DNA of 64,000 nucleotides from Burkholderia ubonensis (GTDB lineage Bacteria; Pseudomonadota; Gammaproteobacteria; Burkholderiales; Burkholderiaceae): contig NZ_CADFEB010000007.1 in the NCBI RefSeq assembly GCF_902833085.1, forward strand, positions 248,001 to 312,000. Direction: 5' to 3'. The position numbers were made by a program, and so were the translations under genes. The notes under the pieces were generated by a model, which saw nothing but the letters and a program-made list of their open reading frames with translations, had not been told where the DNA came from and did no database searches. Every line of letters begins with the position of its first letter. Positions within the stretch are counted from its first letter, which is position 1. This document shows, piece after piece, positions 1 to 7,337 of this stretch.

Positions 1-416
1 AGAACGCCGCGAAATACACGCCGGCCGACACGCCGCTCGAGATCGGCGCCCAGCGCGTGACCGAGGACGGCCTGCCGTTCGTGCGCGTGCACGTCGACGA
101 TCACGGCCCGGGCCTGCCGCCGGGCATGGAAACGCGGATCTTCGACAAGTTCACGCGCGGCGAGAAGGAATCGGCGACGCCGGGCATCGGCCTCGGGCTC
201 GCGATCTGCCGCGCGATCGTCGAGGCGCACGGCGGTAGAATCGGCGCGCTCAACCGCATCGGGCCCGACGGCTGCGTGACGGGCGCGCGCTTCTGGTTCA
301 CGCTGCCGGTCGACACGCCGCCGGCGGCGCCCGCCGTGTCCGACGACGAAGCCGACGCACTGCACGCGCTGCCGTTCGCGCCGTCATCATCCGAACCTCC
401 GCAAGACCATGAGTGA
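1..416 (+). CDS. kdpD: KdpD sensor histidine kinase, C-terminal fragment (cut by window start)
   Basis: Only the end of the catalytic ATP-binding domain is present; the frame is open from base 3 leftwards. The first visible residues, NAAKYTP, are the histidine-kinase N box. They are followed by a G1 box (DDHGPGLP), the F box (IFDKFTRGE) and the G2 box (GIGLGLAI). KdpD is the membrane kinase that senses K+ limitation and phosphorylates KdpE to induce kdpFABC. The assignment to KdpD rather than another kinase rests on the F/G2 context and on KdpE following with an 8-nt overlap (kdpE ATG at 409, kdpD stop at 414-416), which implies translational coupling. A short Pro/Ala-rich tail of about 35 residues follows the domain. 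The sensor part and phospho-acceptor His are outside the window. Confidence 0.9.
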   Translation, partial: NAAKYTPADTPLEIGAQRVTEDGLPFVRVHVDDHGPGLPPGMETRIFDKFTRGEKESATPGIGLGLAICRAIVEAHGGRIGALNRIGPDGCVTGARFWFTLPVDTPPAAPAVSDDEADALHALPFAPSSSEPPQDHE

Positions 417-1107
417 ACCGAGCCTGACCGTCGTCCTGATCGAGGACGAAAAACAGATCCGCCGTTTCGTGCGCGCCGCGCTCGAGGAGGAGGACATCGC
501 CGTGTTCGAGGCCGAGACCGGCAAGCAGGGGCTGATCGACGCGGCGACCCGCAAGCCCGATCTCGTGATCGTCGACCTCGGCCTGCCGGACACCGACGGC
601 CTCGACGTGATCCGCGAGCTGCGCGGCTGGTCCGAGGTGCCGGTGATCGTGCTGTCCGCGCGCACGCAGGAGGAGGAGAAGGTCGCCGCGCTCGACGCCG
701 GCGCGGACGACTACCTGACCAAGCCGTTCGGCGTGTCCGAGCTGCGCGCGCGGATTCGCGCGCAGCTGCGGCGCCGCAACCAGGGCGGCGCGAACGAGTC
801 GCCGAAGGTGAGCTTCGGCGCGGTGAGCGTCGATCTCGCGATGCGGCAGGTCTGGCGCGACGGCGAGATCGTGCACCTGACGCCGCTCGAATACCGGCTG
901 CTCGCGACGCTCGTGCGCCACGCGGGCCGCGTGCTGACGCACCGCCAGCTGCTGCGCGACGTGTGGGGGCCGTCGCACGTCGAAAGCCATCACTACCTGC
1001 GCATCTACATGGCGCACCTGCGCCAGAAGCTCGAGCGCGACCCGGCGCAACCCGAATACATCGTCACCGAGACGGGCGTCGGCTACCGGCTGGTCGGCGC
1101 GGCCTGA
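409..1107 (+). CDS. kdpE: KdpE response regulator (OmpR/PhoB family)
   Basis: A 232-residue cytoplasmic two-component regulator. The receiver domain (about residues 6-120) has the acidic pair E12/D13, phospho-acceptor D56 in VDLGLPD, and switch lysine K105 in YLTKPF. The C-terminal winged-helix domain (about 135-230) shows the OmpR-type LTPLEYRLL start and the recognition-helix and wing region ending in VTETGVGYRL. Length and architecture are normal for the family. KdpE is known to activate transcription of the high-affinity K+-transporting ATPase KdpFABC, which would lie to the left of this window. The ATG overlaps the kdpD stop. No terminator is visible directly after the gene. Confidence 0.95.
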   Translation: MSEPSLTVVLIEDEKQIRRFVRAALEEEDIAVFEAETGKQGLIDAATRKPDLVIVDLGLPDTDGLDVIRELRGWSEVPVIVLSARTQEEEKVAALDAGADDYLTKPFGVSELRARIRAQLRRRNQGGANESPKVSFGAVSVDLAMRQVWRDGEIVHLTPLEYRLLATLVRHAGRVLTHRQLLRDVWGPSHVESHHYLRIYMAHLRQKLERDPAQPEYIVTETGVGYRLVGAA

Positions 1108-1233
1108 GCGCCGCGTCGTGCCGCCGCCCTCGCTTGCCGGCGCGCGGGCCGCGTGAACCGGCCCCGAAGTCGCACACCGGCAGCCGATTCCCCGCTATGC
1201 TGGCCGTTGCGCAAACCGAACGAGGAGCATGCG

Positions 1234-1521
1234 ATGACCGTCCGTCTGGCTTTCTCCTGTGTGCTGGCCCTCGCCGCATCCGGCGCAGCCGCGCAACCGC
1301 TGCCGCCCGGGCAGCCCGGGCAGCCCGCGCCGAAGACCGCGCTGGCCAATCCGGCGTCGGCGAACTGCGTGAAGCTCGGCGGGCGCCATGCGGTCCGCAA
1401 CACGCCGGGCGGCGACGTCGGCATCTGCGTGTTCAAGGACGGCCGCGTGTGCGAGGAATGGGCGCTGTACCGCGACGATCGCTGCGTCGGCGCCGGCGCG
1501 CCGAAACGCGTGTCGAAGTGA
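1234..1521 (+). CDS. Small exported DUF333-domain protein
   Basis: 95 residues from the ATG preceded by GAGGAG at about 1221; the frame is open further upstream, but the signal peptide fixes this start. Residues 1-20 (MTVRLAFSCVLALAASGAAA) are a Sec signal peptide. A Pro/Gly linker follows, then the DUF333 signature: a Cys followed by KLGGRH, GICVFKDGRVCEEWAL, and a final Cys in DDRCVG. Families with this domain are often labelled putative hemolysin, but no activity is demonstrated. It has four Cys in the mature part, which could form disulfides in the periplasm. No lipobox Cys is present. It lies between kdpE and sugE, probably as its own unit. Confidence 0.75.
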   Translation: MTVRLAFSCVLALAASGAAAQPLPPGQPGQPAPKTALANPASANCVKLGGRHAVRNTPGGDVGICVFKDGRVCEEWALYRDDRCVGAGAPKRVSK

Positions 1522-1555
1522 GCGTGCCGCGCCGTCGCATCCACCAGCCGCTTGC

Positions 1556-1561
1556 TATACT
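1556..1561 (+). promoter_or_regulatory. Putative -10 element for sugE
   Basis: TATACT is close to the sigma-70 -10 consensus. Transcription would start near 1568, immediately before the first riboswitch hairpin. No good -35 hexamer is seen 16-18 nt upstream. Confidence 0.45.
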
Positions 1562-1569
1562 CGGCGCCG

Positions 1570-1613
1570 CCCGGGGACGACCCCGGGCCGTTCGATTCAA
1601 CGGGGACGACCCC
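1570..1613 (+). promoter_or_regulatory. Guanidine-II riboswitch (mini-ykkC) upstream of sugE/gdx
   Basis: Two tandem hairpins, each capped by an ACGA tetraloop within GGGG-ACGA-CCCC. The first is 1570-1587, with a 7-bp stem CCCGGGG/CCCCGGG; the second is 1602-1613 with a 4-bp GGGG/CCCC stem. They are separated by a 14-nt linker. Paired hairpins with ACGR loops define the guanidine-II (mini-ykkC) class, in which guanidinium raises expression of the downstream gene. Here the second hairpin ends 11 nt before the GGAG Shine-Dalgarno (1625-1628) of a guanidine-exporter gene, so control at translation initiation is the likely mode. The motif and the gene family support each other. Confidence 0.9.
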
Positions 1614-1638
1614 ATCCGATCCATGGAGTCGCGTCGAG

Positions 1639-1959
1639 ATGGCGTGGGTATTGTTGTTGATCGCCGGTTTGCTGGAAGTGGCCTGGGCGGCCGGCATGAA
1701 ATCGTCGGAAGGGTTCACCCGGCTCGGACCGTCGGTGTTTACGATCATCACCGCGCTGGCCAGCTTCGGGCTGCTCGCGGTTGCGATGCGCCAGCTGCCG
1801 CTCGGCACCGCGTACGCGGTGTGGACCGGCATCGGCGCGGTCGGCGCGTTCGTGTTCGGCATCGTGATGATGGGCGAGGCGCTGACCGTCGCCCGCGTCG
1901 CGAGCGCGTCGCTGATCGTCGCCGGCTTGATCGGCCTCAAGCTTTCGTCGGCCGCCTGA
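1639..1959 (+). CDS. sugE: SMR-family guanidinium exporter (SugE/Gdx)
   Basis: A 106-residue inner-membrane protein with four predicted transmembrane helices, normal for small multidrug resistance proteins. The start MAWVLLLIAGLLEV carries the essential membrane Glu of TM1 (E13). The motifs GLLEVAWAAGMKSSEGFTRL and YAVWTGIGAVGAF are typical of the SugE/Gdx branch rather than EmrE. This branch exports guanidinium in exchange for protons and is usually controlled by guanidine riboswitches, one of which lies directly upstream. The ATG at 1639 has GGAG at 1625-1628; the open frame extends 29 codons further upstream through the riboswitch and is not coding. Confidence 0.93.
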   Translation: MAWVLLLIAGLLEVAWAAGMKSSEGFTRLGPSVFTIITALASFGLLAVAMRQLPLGTAYAVWTGIGAVGAFVFGIVMMGEALTVARVASASLIVAGLIGLKLSSAA

Positions 1960-2005
1960 GGTTTTTCCTCATGGGGATTTGCGCCGGACGCGCGGCGAGG
2001 CTGTC

Positions 2006-2011
2006 TATAAT
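2006..2011 (+). promoter_or_regulatory. Putative -10 box upstream of the DUF4126 gene
   Basis: A perfect TATAAT. The nearest TTGCGC (1979-1984) is 21 nt away, too far for an ideal -35. A start near 2018 would give a leader of about 130 nt to the ATG at 2147. Confidence 0.4.
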
Positions 2012-2146
2012 GGAACGCATTCGAGCCTGATTGCCGTTGCGTCGCGCGCCGGGCGCGACACGGCATGCCGCCGGCGCCACGCGCCGCGCGGCCGGCCACA
2101 TCCAGAATCGATCGGCGACGCGCATGTCACGCGCAAGGAGAGGGCC

Positions 2147-2761
2147 ATGATCGAAGCCATTTCGCTCGGCGCGGGGCTGGCGTGGGCGAGCGGCCTGCGC
2201 CTGTACCTGACGGTGCTGATCGCGGGCGTGCTGGCGCGCGCCGGCTGGCTCCACTTGCCCGATACGCTTGCCGTCCTCACGTCGCCATGGGTGATCGGCG
2301 CCGCGGCGCTGCTCGCGATCACCGAATTCCTTGCCGACAAGATTCCCGCGTTCGATTCGCTGTGGGACGCGGTGCACACCTTCATCCGCATCCCGGCCGG
2401 CGCCGTGCTCGCGGCCGGCGCGCTCGGCCATGCCGACCCGACCGTGCTCGCGGTCGCCGGGCTCGCGGGCGGCTCGCTCGCCGGCGCCGCGCACATCACG
2501 AAGGCCGGCACGCGCGCGCTGATCAACCTGTCTCCCGAGCCGATCTCGAACTGGATCGCGTCGTCGACCGAAGACGGCCTCGTGTTCGGCGGGCTCGCGC
2601 TCGCGTTCTTCGCGCCGCTGCTGTTCCTCGTGCTGCTCGCGGCCTTCATCGCGTGCTCGGCGTGGGCGCTGCCGCGCCTGTGGCGCGGCGTGTCGGGCGG
2701 CTTCCGGGGCATGGCGAACCACATGGTGTCGCGGCTCAATTCGGCCGGGAAGCGCGATTGA
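2147..2761 (+). CDS. DUF4126 family integral membrane protein
   Basis: 204 residues starting at an ATG with AAGGAGAG just upstream (2135-2142). It begins MIEAISLGAGLAWASGLRLYL and contains several hydrophobic segments (roughly residues 5-25, 45-62, 80-110, 150-185). The motifs ITEFLADKIPAFDSLWDAVHTFIR and ASSTEDGLVFGGLALAFFAP are typical of the DUF4126 family. Function is unknown; placement in the inner membrane follows from hydrophobicity. The stop overlaps a possible TTG start of the next gene (TTGA at 2758-2761), so the two may be co-translated. The C-terminal end is basic and probably cytoplasmic. Confidence 0.8.
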   Translation: MIEAISLGAGLAWASGLRLYLTVLIAGVLARAGWLHLPDTLAVLTSPWVIGAAALLAITEFLADKIPAFDSLWDAVHTFIRIPAGAVLAAGALGHADPTVLAVAGLAGGSLAGAAHITKAGTRALINLSPEPISNWIASSTEDGLVFGGLALAFFAPLLFLVLLAAFIACSAWALPRLWRGVSGGFRGMANHMVSRLNSAGKRD

Positions 2762-2775
2762 AGGGGCGGCCATCC

Positions 2776-5373
2776 GTGGGGAGGCCATCCGGTGGGCGCG
2801 ATGACGCGGCCGGCGCGGCGCATGCCGGGCGATTCGGCCGGCGCGACCTGATCCGGCAGGCCGTCCGCATGACCGCGCGCGACTGGCGCGCGGGCGAGCT
2901 GACGCTGCTCGTGCTCGCGCTGGTGCTGGCGGTCGCCGCGCTGACGAGCGTCGGCTTCCTCGCCGACCGGCTGCGCCAGGGGCTCGAGCGCGATGCGCGC
3001 CAGATGCTCGGCGCCGATTTCGTCGTGCGCGGCGATCGTCCGGTCGACTCCTCGTTCGACCGGCAGGCCCGCTCGCTCGGGCTGCGCACCGCGACCACGG
3101 CCATCTTTCCCAGCATGATCGGCTCGACCGTCGGCGAGGCGACCGGCGACGCGCCGCCCGCGCGGCTCGCAGCCGTGAAGGCGGTGTCGCCGGACTACCC
3201 GCTGCGCGGCGCGGTCGAGATCGCGCCGGCCGGGGGCGCGCCCGCGCGCAAGGCGGCCGCGATTCCCTCGCCCGGCACGGTCTGGGCCGATCCCGCGCTG
3301 CTCGACGCGCTGCACCTGAAGGCCGGCGACACCGTGCGCGTCGGGCTGCGCACGTTCACGGTCGCGGCGTCGATCGTCCGCGAACTCGATCGCGGCTTCT
3401 CGTTCGTCAATTTCTCGCCGCGGCTGATGATGCGCGCCGACGAGCTGGCCGCGACCGGGCTGACCGGCTACGGCAGCCGGGTCACCTATCGCCTGCTGGT
3501 GGCGGGCGATGCCGATGCGGTCGCGCGCTTCGAGGCGTACGCGCACCTGCGCGTCGACGGCGGCAGGTTGCGCGGCGTCGGCCTCGAATCGCTGCAGGAA
3601 GGGCAGCCGCAGGTGCGCCAGACGCTCGACCGCGCCCGCCATTTCCTGACGCTCGTCGCGCTCCTGACCGCGCTGCTCGCGGCGGTCGCGATCGCGATGG
3701 CCGCGCAGCGCTACATGCGGCGCCATCTCGACGGCTGCGCGACGATGCGCTGCCTCGGCGTCAGCCGCCGCACGCTCGGCGCGCTGTTCGCGCTCGAATT
3801 TCTCGGCATCGGCATCGTGGGCGGTGTGGCGGGCGCGGTGCTCGGCTACGGCGGCCACTGGATGCTGCTCGCGTCGCTCGGCAGCCTGATCGACGTCGTG
3901 CTGCCGCCGCCGACGCCGTGGCCGGCCGCCATCGGCATCGGCGCGGCGCTGGTGCTGCTGCTCGGCTTCGCGCTGCCGCCGCTCGCGCCGCTCACGCGCG
4001 TACCGCCGGTGCGCGTGTTGCGGCGCGAATGGGGCGACGCGGCACGCATCGCGTGGGCGGCGTATGCGGTCGGCATCGTGCTGTTCGCCGGGCTGCTGAT
4101 CGCCGCCGCGGGCACCCTGAAGCTCGGGCTGATCGTCGCGGGCGGGTTCGCCGGCGCGCTGGTCGGTTTCGCGCTGATCGCGAGGCTCGTGCTGTTCGCG
4201 GCCGTGCGCGCGGTGCGCAACGGGCGCGTCGCGGCGGGCCTCGGCTGGCGCTACGCGCTCGCGTCGCTGCACCGGCGCGGCACCGCGAGCTCGCTGCAGA
4301 TCACCGCGCTCGCGCTCGGCCTGATGTGCCTGCTGCTGATCGCGATCACGCGCAACGACCTGGTCGCCGGCTGGCGGCAGTCGACGCCGCCCGACGCGCC
4401 GAACCAGTTCCTGATCGATATCCAGCCGGACCAGCGCGCCGACGTCGCCGCGTATCTCGCCGCGCACGGCGTGCGCGATGCGGCGCCCGCGCCGATGGTG
4501 CGCGGCCGTCTTGTCGCGATCAACGGCAAGCCGGTGAATCCGGACGCCTACCAGAACGACGACGCGCGCCGGCTCGTCGACCGCGAGTTCAACCTGTCGT
4601 ATACGACCGAGCTGCCGCCCGACAACCGGATCACGGCCGGCGACTGGTTCGGTACGGCGACGACGCCGCAGATCTCGATCGAAGCCGGCCTCGCGCAGAT
4701 GCTGAACGTGAAGCCCGGCGACGTGCTGCGCTTCGACGTGACGGGCCTGCCGGTCGAGGCGCCGGTCACGAGCGTGCGCAAGCTCGACTGGGGCACGTTC
4801 CGCGTCAACTTCTTCGTGCTGATGCCGCCCGCGACGCTCAAGGACTATCCGGCGATCTACCTGACGAGCTTCCACCTGCCGGCCGCGCGCGCGTCGCTGC
4901 TCGATCCGCTGATCGCGCGCTACCCGAACCTGACCGCGATCGACGTCGCGCCGATCCTCGCGCAGCTGCAGCGCATGATGGTGCAGGTGATCGGCGCGGT
5001 GCAGTTCCTGTTCGTGTTCACGCTCGCGGCCGGCGTGCTGGTGCTCTATACGGCGCTCGCCGGCTCGCGCGACGAGCGGGTGAGGGAGGCGGCGCTGTTG
5101 CGCGCGCTCGGCGCGTCGCGTGCGCAGGTGGGCGCGGTGCAGCGCGCCGAATTCATCGTCGTCGGCGCGCTGGCCGGCACGCTGGCGGCGGCGGGCGCGA
5201 TCGGCGTCGGCTGGGTGCTCGCGGCGCGCGTGTTCGATTTCCGCCTCGCGGTCGATCCGTGGCTCGTGCCGGCCGGCATCGCGGCCGGCGTCGCGTGCGC
5301 GGGTGCGGCCGGCTGGCTGAGCCTGCATAATGTGCTGCGGCGCCCCGCGCTGCAGTCGCTGCGCGACGCATGA
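2776..5373 (+). CDS. FtsX/MacB-type ABC transporter permease, YbbP-like
   Basis: About 865 residues, a large permease with the LolC/E-FtsX layout. It has one N-terminal transmembrane helix (TLLVLALVLAVAALTSVGF), a periplasmic domain, a block of FtsX-type helices (about residues 280-450), a second periplasmic domain, and three C-terminal helices. It resembles E. coli YbbP (ADRLRQGLERDARQMLGADFVVRGDR; ALLRALGASRAQVGAVQ). The start is uncertain: GTG 2776 has AAGGGG upstream, while TTG 2758 and the first ATG at 2869 are alternatives. No LolD/YbbA-type ATPase gene is next to it, unlike the ybbA-ybbP pair, so its partner must lie elsewhere. The substrate is unknown. Confidence 0.82.
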   Translation: MGRPSGGRDDAAGAAHAGRFGRRDLIRQAVRMTARDWRAGELTLLVLALVLAVAALTSVGFLADRLRQGLERDARQMLGADFVVRGDRPVDSSFDRQARSLGLRTATTAIFPSMIGSTVGEATGDAPPARLAAVKAVSPDYPLRGAVEIAPAGGAPARKAAAIPSPGTVWADPALLDALHLKAGDTVRVGLRTFTVAASIVRELDRGFSFVNFSPRLMMRADELAATGLTGYGSRVTYRLLVAGDADAVARFEAYAHLRVDGGRLRGVGLESLQEGQPQVRQTLDRARHFLTLVALLTALLAAVAIAMAAQRYMRRHLDGCATMRCLGVSRRTLGALFALEFLGIGIVGGVAGAVLGYGGHWMLLASLGSLIDVVLPPPTPWPAAIGIGAALVLLLGFALPPLAPLTRVPPVRVLRREWGDAARIAWAAYAVGIVLFAGLLIAAAGTLKLGLIVAGGFAGALVGFALIARLVLFAAVRAVRNGRVAAGLGWRYALASLHRRGTASSLQITALALGLMCLLLIAITRNDLVAGWRQSTPPDAPNQFLIDIQPDQRADVAAYLAAHGVRDAAPAPMVRGRLVAINGKPVNPDAYQNDDARRLVDREFNLSYTTELPPDNRITAGDWFGTATTPQISIEAGLAQMLNVKPGDVLRFDVTGLPVEAPVTSVRKLDWGTFRVNFFVLMPPATLKDYPAIYLTSFHLPAARASLLDPLIARYPNLTAIDVAPILAQLQRMMVQVIGAVQFLFVFTLAAGVLVLYTALAGSRDERVREAALLRALGASRAQVGAVQRAEFIVVGALAGTLAAAGAIGVGWVLAARVFDFRLAVDPWLVPAGIAAGVACAGAAGWLSLHNVLRRPALQSLRDA

Positions 5374-5416
5374 GCGTCGCCGGCAGTCCCGAATACCCGA
5401 TTTCCGATTGATTCGT

Positions 5417-5827
5417 ATGACCGATGTGAATGACGACGCGCCGTCGCAACCGACGGCGTTCGAACTCGTGGGCGGCGAAGGCCGCGTGCGCGAGATGGTG
5501 GACCGCTTCTACGACCTGATGGACCTCGAGCCGGAATTCGCGCAGATCCGCGCGTTGCACCCGGCGTCGCTCGACGGCTCCCGCGACCGGCTGTTCTGGT
5601 TCCTGTGCGGCTGGCTCGGCGGGCCCGATCACTACATCAGCCGCTTCGGCCACCCGCGCCTGCGCGCGCGGCACCTGCCGTTCCCGATCGCGTCGGTCGA
5701 GCGCGACCAGTGGCTGCGCTGCATGGCCTGGGCGATGGAGGACGTCGGCCTGCCCGAGCCGCTGCGCGAGCGGCTGATGCACTCGTTCTACGACACCGCC
5801 GACTGGATGCGCAACCGGCCCGGTTGA
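5417..5827 (+). CDS. Group II truncated hemoglobin
   Basis: 136 residues of 2-on-2 globin fold. Features of group II truncated hemoglobins are visible: FELVGGEGRVREMVDRFYDLM (helices A-B, with the B10 Tyr in RFYDLM), the glycine-rich FLCGWLGGPDHYISRFG segment, the proximal F8 His in RARHLPFPI, and the G8 Trp in RDQWLRCMAWAM. The last residues (STADWMRN-like, here DTADWMRNRPG) are conserved in the family. Such proteins bind O2/NO in the cytoplasm and are linked to oxidative or nitrosative stress; the ligand role here is inferred. ATG at 5417 is in a short gap after the permease gene. Confidence 0.9.
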   Translation: MTDVNDDAPSQPTAFELVGGEGRVREMVDRFYDLMDLEPEFAQIRALHPASLDGSRDRLFWFLCGWLGGPDHYISRFGHPRLRARHLPFPIASVERDQWLRCMAWAMEDVGLPEPLRERLMHSFYDTADWMRNRPG

Positions 5828-5930
5828 TCGGCCGGTACGCCGTCGCCCGGCTGCCGCCCGGAGTGCGTCTGGGCGGCGGCCGCGCCGCGCGTGACAATGG
5901 TCGTTCCCCATTCACGACGAGACCTGCCAG

Positions 5931-6662
5931 ATGACGACCCATGCCCTGTTTCGGGAAGATGCGTACCTGATGCGCTGCGACGCGATCGTCACGGCGGTCG
6001 GCGAAGACGGCATCCAGCTCGACCGCACGGTGTTCTATCCGCTTGGCGGCGGCCAGGCGGGCGACTGCGGCATGCTGACGCTGCCGGACGGCGCATCGAT
6101 CGCGATCGCCGACACGCGCAAGGCAAAATTCGACGGCGCGACGCCCGACGACGCCGCGCACGTGCCGGTGCCGGGGCAGGAGGCGGGCATCGCGGCGCTC
6201 GCGCCCGGCGCGCGCGTGGTCGCCGAAATCGACTGGGCGCGCCGCTACCGGCACATGCGGCTGCACACGGCCGCGCACCTGATGTGCGCGGTGCTGCCGT
6301 ATCCGGTCGACGGCTGCAGCGTGACGGCCGATTACGTGCGGCTCGACTTCGCGACGGCCGAGCCGATCGACCGCGACGACGTCGAGCGCCGGCTGGCCGT
6401 ATTGATCGGCGGCGCGCATCCGGTCACGACCGAATGGATCACCGACGACGAGATGGCCGCGCGGCCCGAACTCGTGCGCACGATGAGCGTGAAGCCGCCG
6501 ATGGGCCTCGGCCGCGTGCGGCTGCTGCGGATCGACGGCGTCGACCTGCAGCCGTGCGGCGGCACGCACGTGCGCAACACGTCGGAGATCGGCGGCCTGA
6601 GGGTCGCGAAACTCGAAAAGAAGAGCGCGCGCACGCGGCGCGTCGTCCTGGAGCTTGCATGA
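5931..6662 (+). CDS. alaX: AlaX-type alanyl-tRNA editing protein
   Basis: 243 residues, a free-standing homologue of the AlaRS editing domain that hydrolyses Ser-tRNA(Ala) or Gly-tRNA(Ala). The N-terminal half has the AlaRS beta-barrel motif VFYPLGGGQAGD. The zinc site is intact: HTAAH (HxxxH) near residue 111 and QPCGGTH (CxxxH) near residue 207. The length fits AlaX-M/L without a C-terminal dimerisation domain. The stop codon overlaps the start of the DUF924 gene (ATGA at 6659-6662), so the two are translationally coupled. A GC-rich hairpin without a U-tract lies upstream between 5845 and 5880. Confidence 0.9.
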   Translation: MTTHALFREDAYLMRCDAIVTAVGEDGIQLDRTVFYPLGGGQAGDCGMLTLPDGASIAIADTRKAKFDGATPDDAAHVPVPGQEAGIAALAPGARVVAEIDWARRYRHMRLHTAAHLMCAVLPYPVDGCSVTADYVRLDFATAEPIDRDDVERRLAVLIGGAHPVTTEWITDDEMAARPELVRTMSVKPPMGLGRVRLLRIDGVDLQPCGGTHVRNTSEIGGLRVAKLEKKSARTRRVVLELA

Positions 6663-7285
6663 CGGTGAATGGCGTGAACGACACGCACGACGACGAGGCG
6701 GCGCTCGATCCGCGCGCCCGCGACGTGCTGGATTTCTGGTTCGGCGCGCCCGGCTCGGCGGAATTCGGCCACCCGCGCAAGATCTGGTTCAACGGCGGCG
6801 CGGCGCTCGATGCCGTGCTGCGAGAGCGCTACGGCGCGCTGCTCGACGCGGCGTGCGACGGCGCCTGCGACCATTGGGCCGTGTCGCCGCTCGGCGCGCT
6901 CGCGCTGATCGTCGTGCTCGACCAGTTCTCGCGCAACGTTCATCGCGGCACGCCGCGTGCGTTCGCCGCGGACCCGAAGGCGCTCGCGGTCGCACGCAGG
7001 CTGGTCGCCGCGGGGTGGGATGCCGGCCTGCCGAGCGGCCATCACCGCGCATTTGCCTATCTGCCGTTCGAGCACGACGAGTCGCCGGACAGCCAGCGCG
7101 AGGCCGTGCGGCTGTGCGAGGGGATCAGGGAGGAGGCGGGATGCGCCGGGTATCACGATTTCGCGCTGGCGCATGCTGACGTGATCGCGCGCTTCGGCCG
7201 GTTCCCGCACCGGAACGCGATTCTCGGGCGCGCGTCGACCGCGGAGGAGGCCGCGTTCCTGCGCGAGCCGGGGTCGTCGTTCTGA
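6659..7285 (+). CDS. DUF924 family protein
   Basis: 208 residues, cytoplasmic, with the family hallmarks VLDFWFG near the N terminus, LALIVVLDQFSRNVHRGTPRAFA in the middle, FAYLPFEHDES, and a final GRFPHRNAILGRAST. The fold is an all-helical TPR-like one in solved family members; no enzymatic role is established. The start is the ATG overlapping the alaX stop by the ATGA arrangement. The gene ends just before a 12-bp perfect inverted repeat shared with the convergent glycosyltransferase gene. Confidence 0.88.
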   Translation: MTVNGVNDTHDDEAALDPRARDVLDFWFGAPGSAEFGHPRKIWFNGGAALDAVLRERYGALLDAACDGACDHWAVSPLGALALIVVLDQFSRNVHRGTPRAFAADPKALAVARRLVAAGWDAGLPSGHHRAFAYLPFEHDESPDSQREAVRLCEGIREEAGCAGYHDFALAHADVIARFGRFPHRNAILGRASTAEEAAFLREPGSSF

Positions 7286-7306
7286 GTGGTGGGCGGCGGG
7301 CGTGCC

Positions 7307-7333
7307 GGTTGAAGGCGCGGCGCGCCTTCAACC
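7307..7333. terminator. Perfect hairpin between convergent genes, probable bidirectional terminator
   Basis: A 12-bp perfect stem (arms 7307-7318 and 7322-7333) with a 3-nt GGC loop, placed between the DUF924 stop and the stop of the minus-strand glycosyltransferase. Neither side has a clear U-tract, so termination may be inefficient. Confidence 0.6.
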
Positions 7334-7337
7334 ACCG

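Noticed and set aside
2005..5328. A 1107-codon open frame on the minus strand opposite the DUF4126 and permease genes
   Set aside because: Antisense shadow of GC-rich coding sequence: Arg/Ala/Gln-rich low-complexity translation with no family signature, and it covers two well-supported plus-strand genes.
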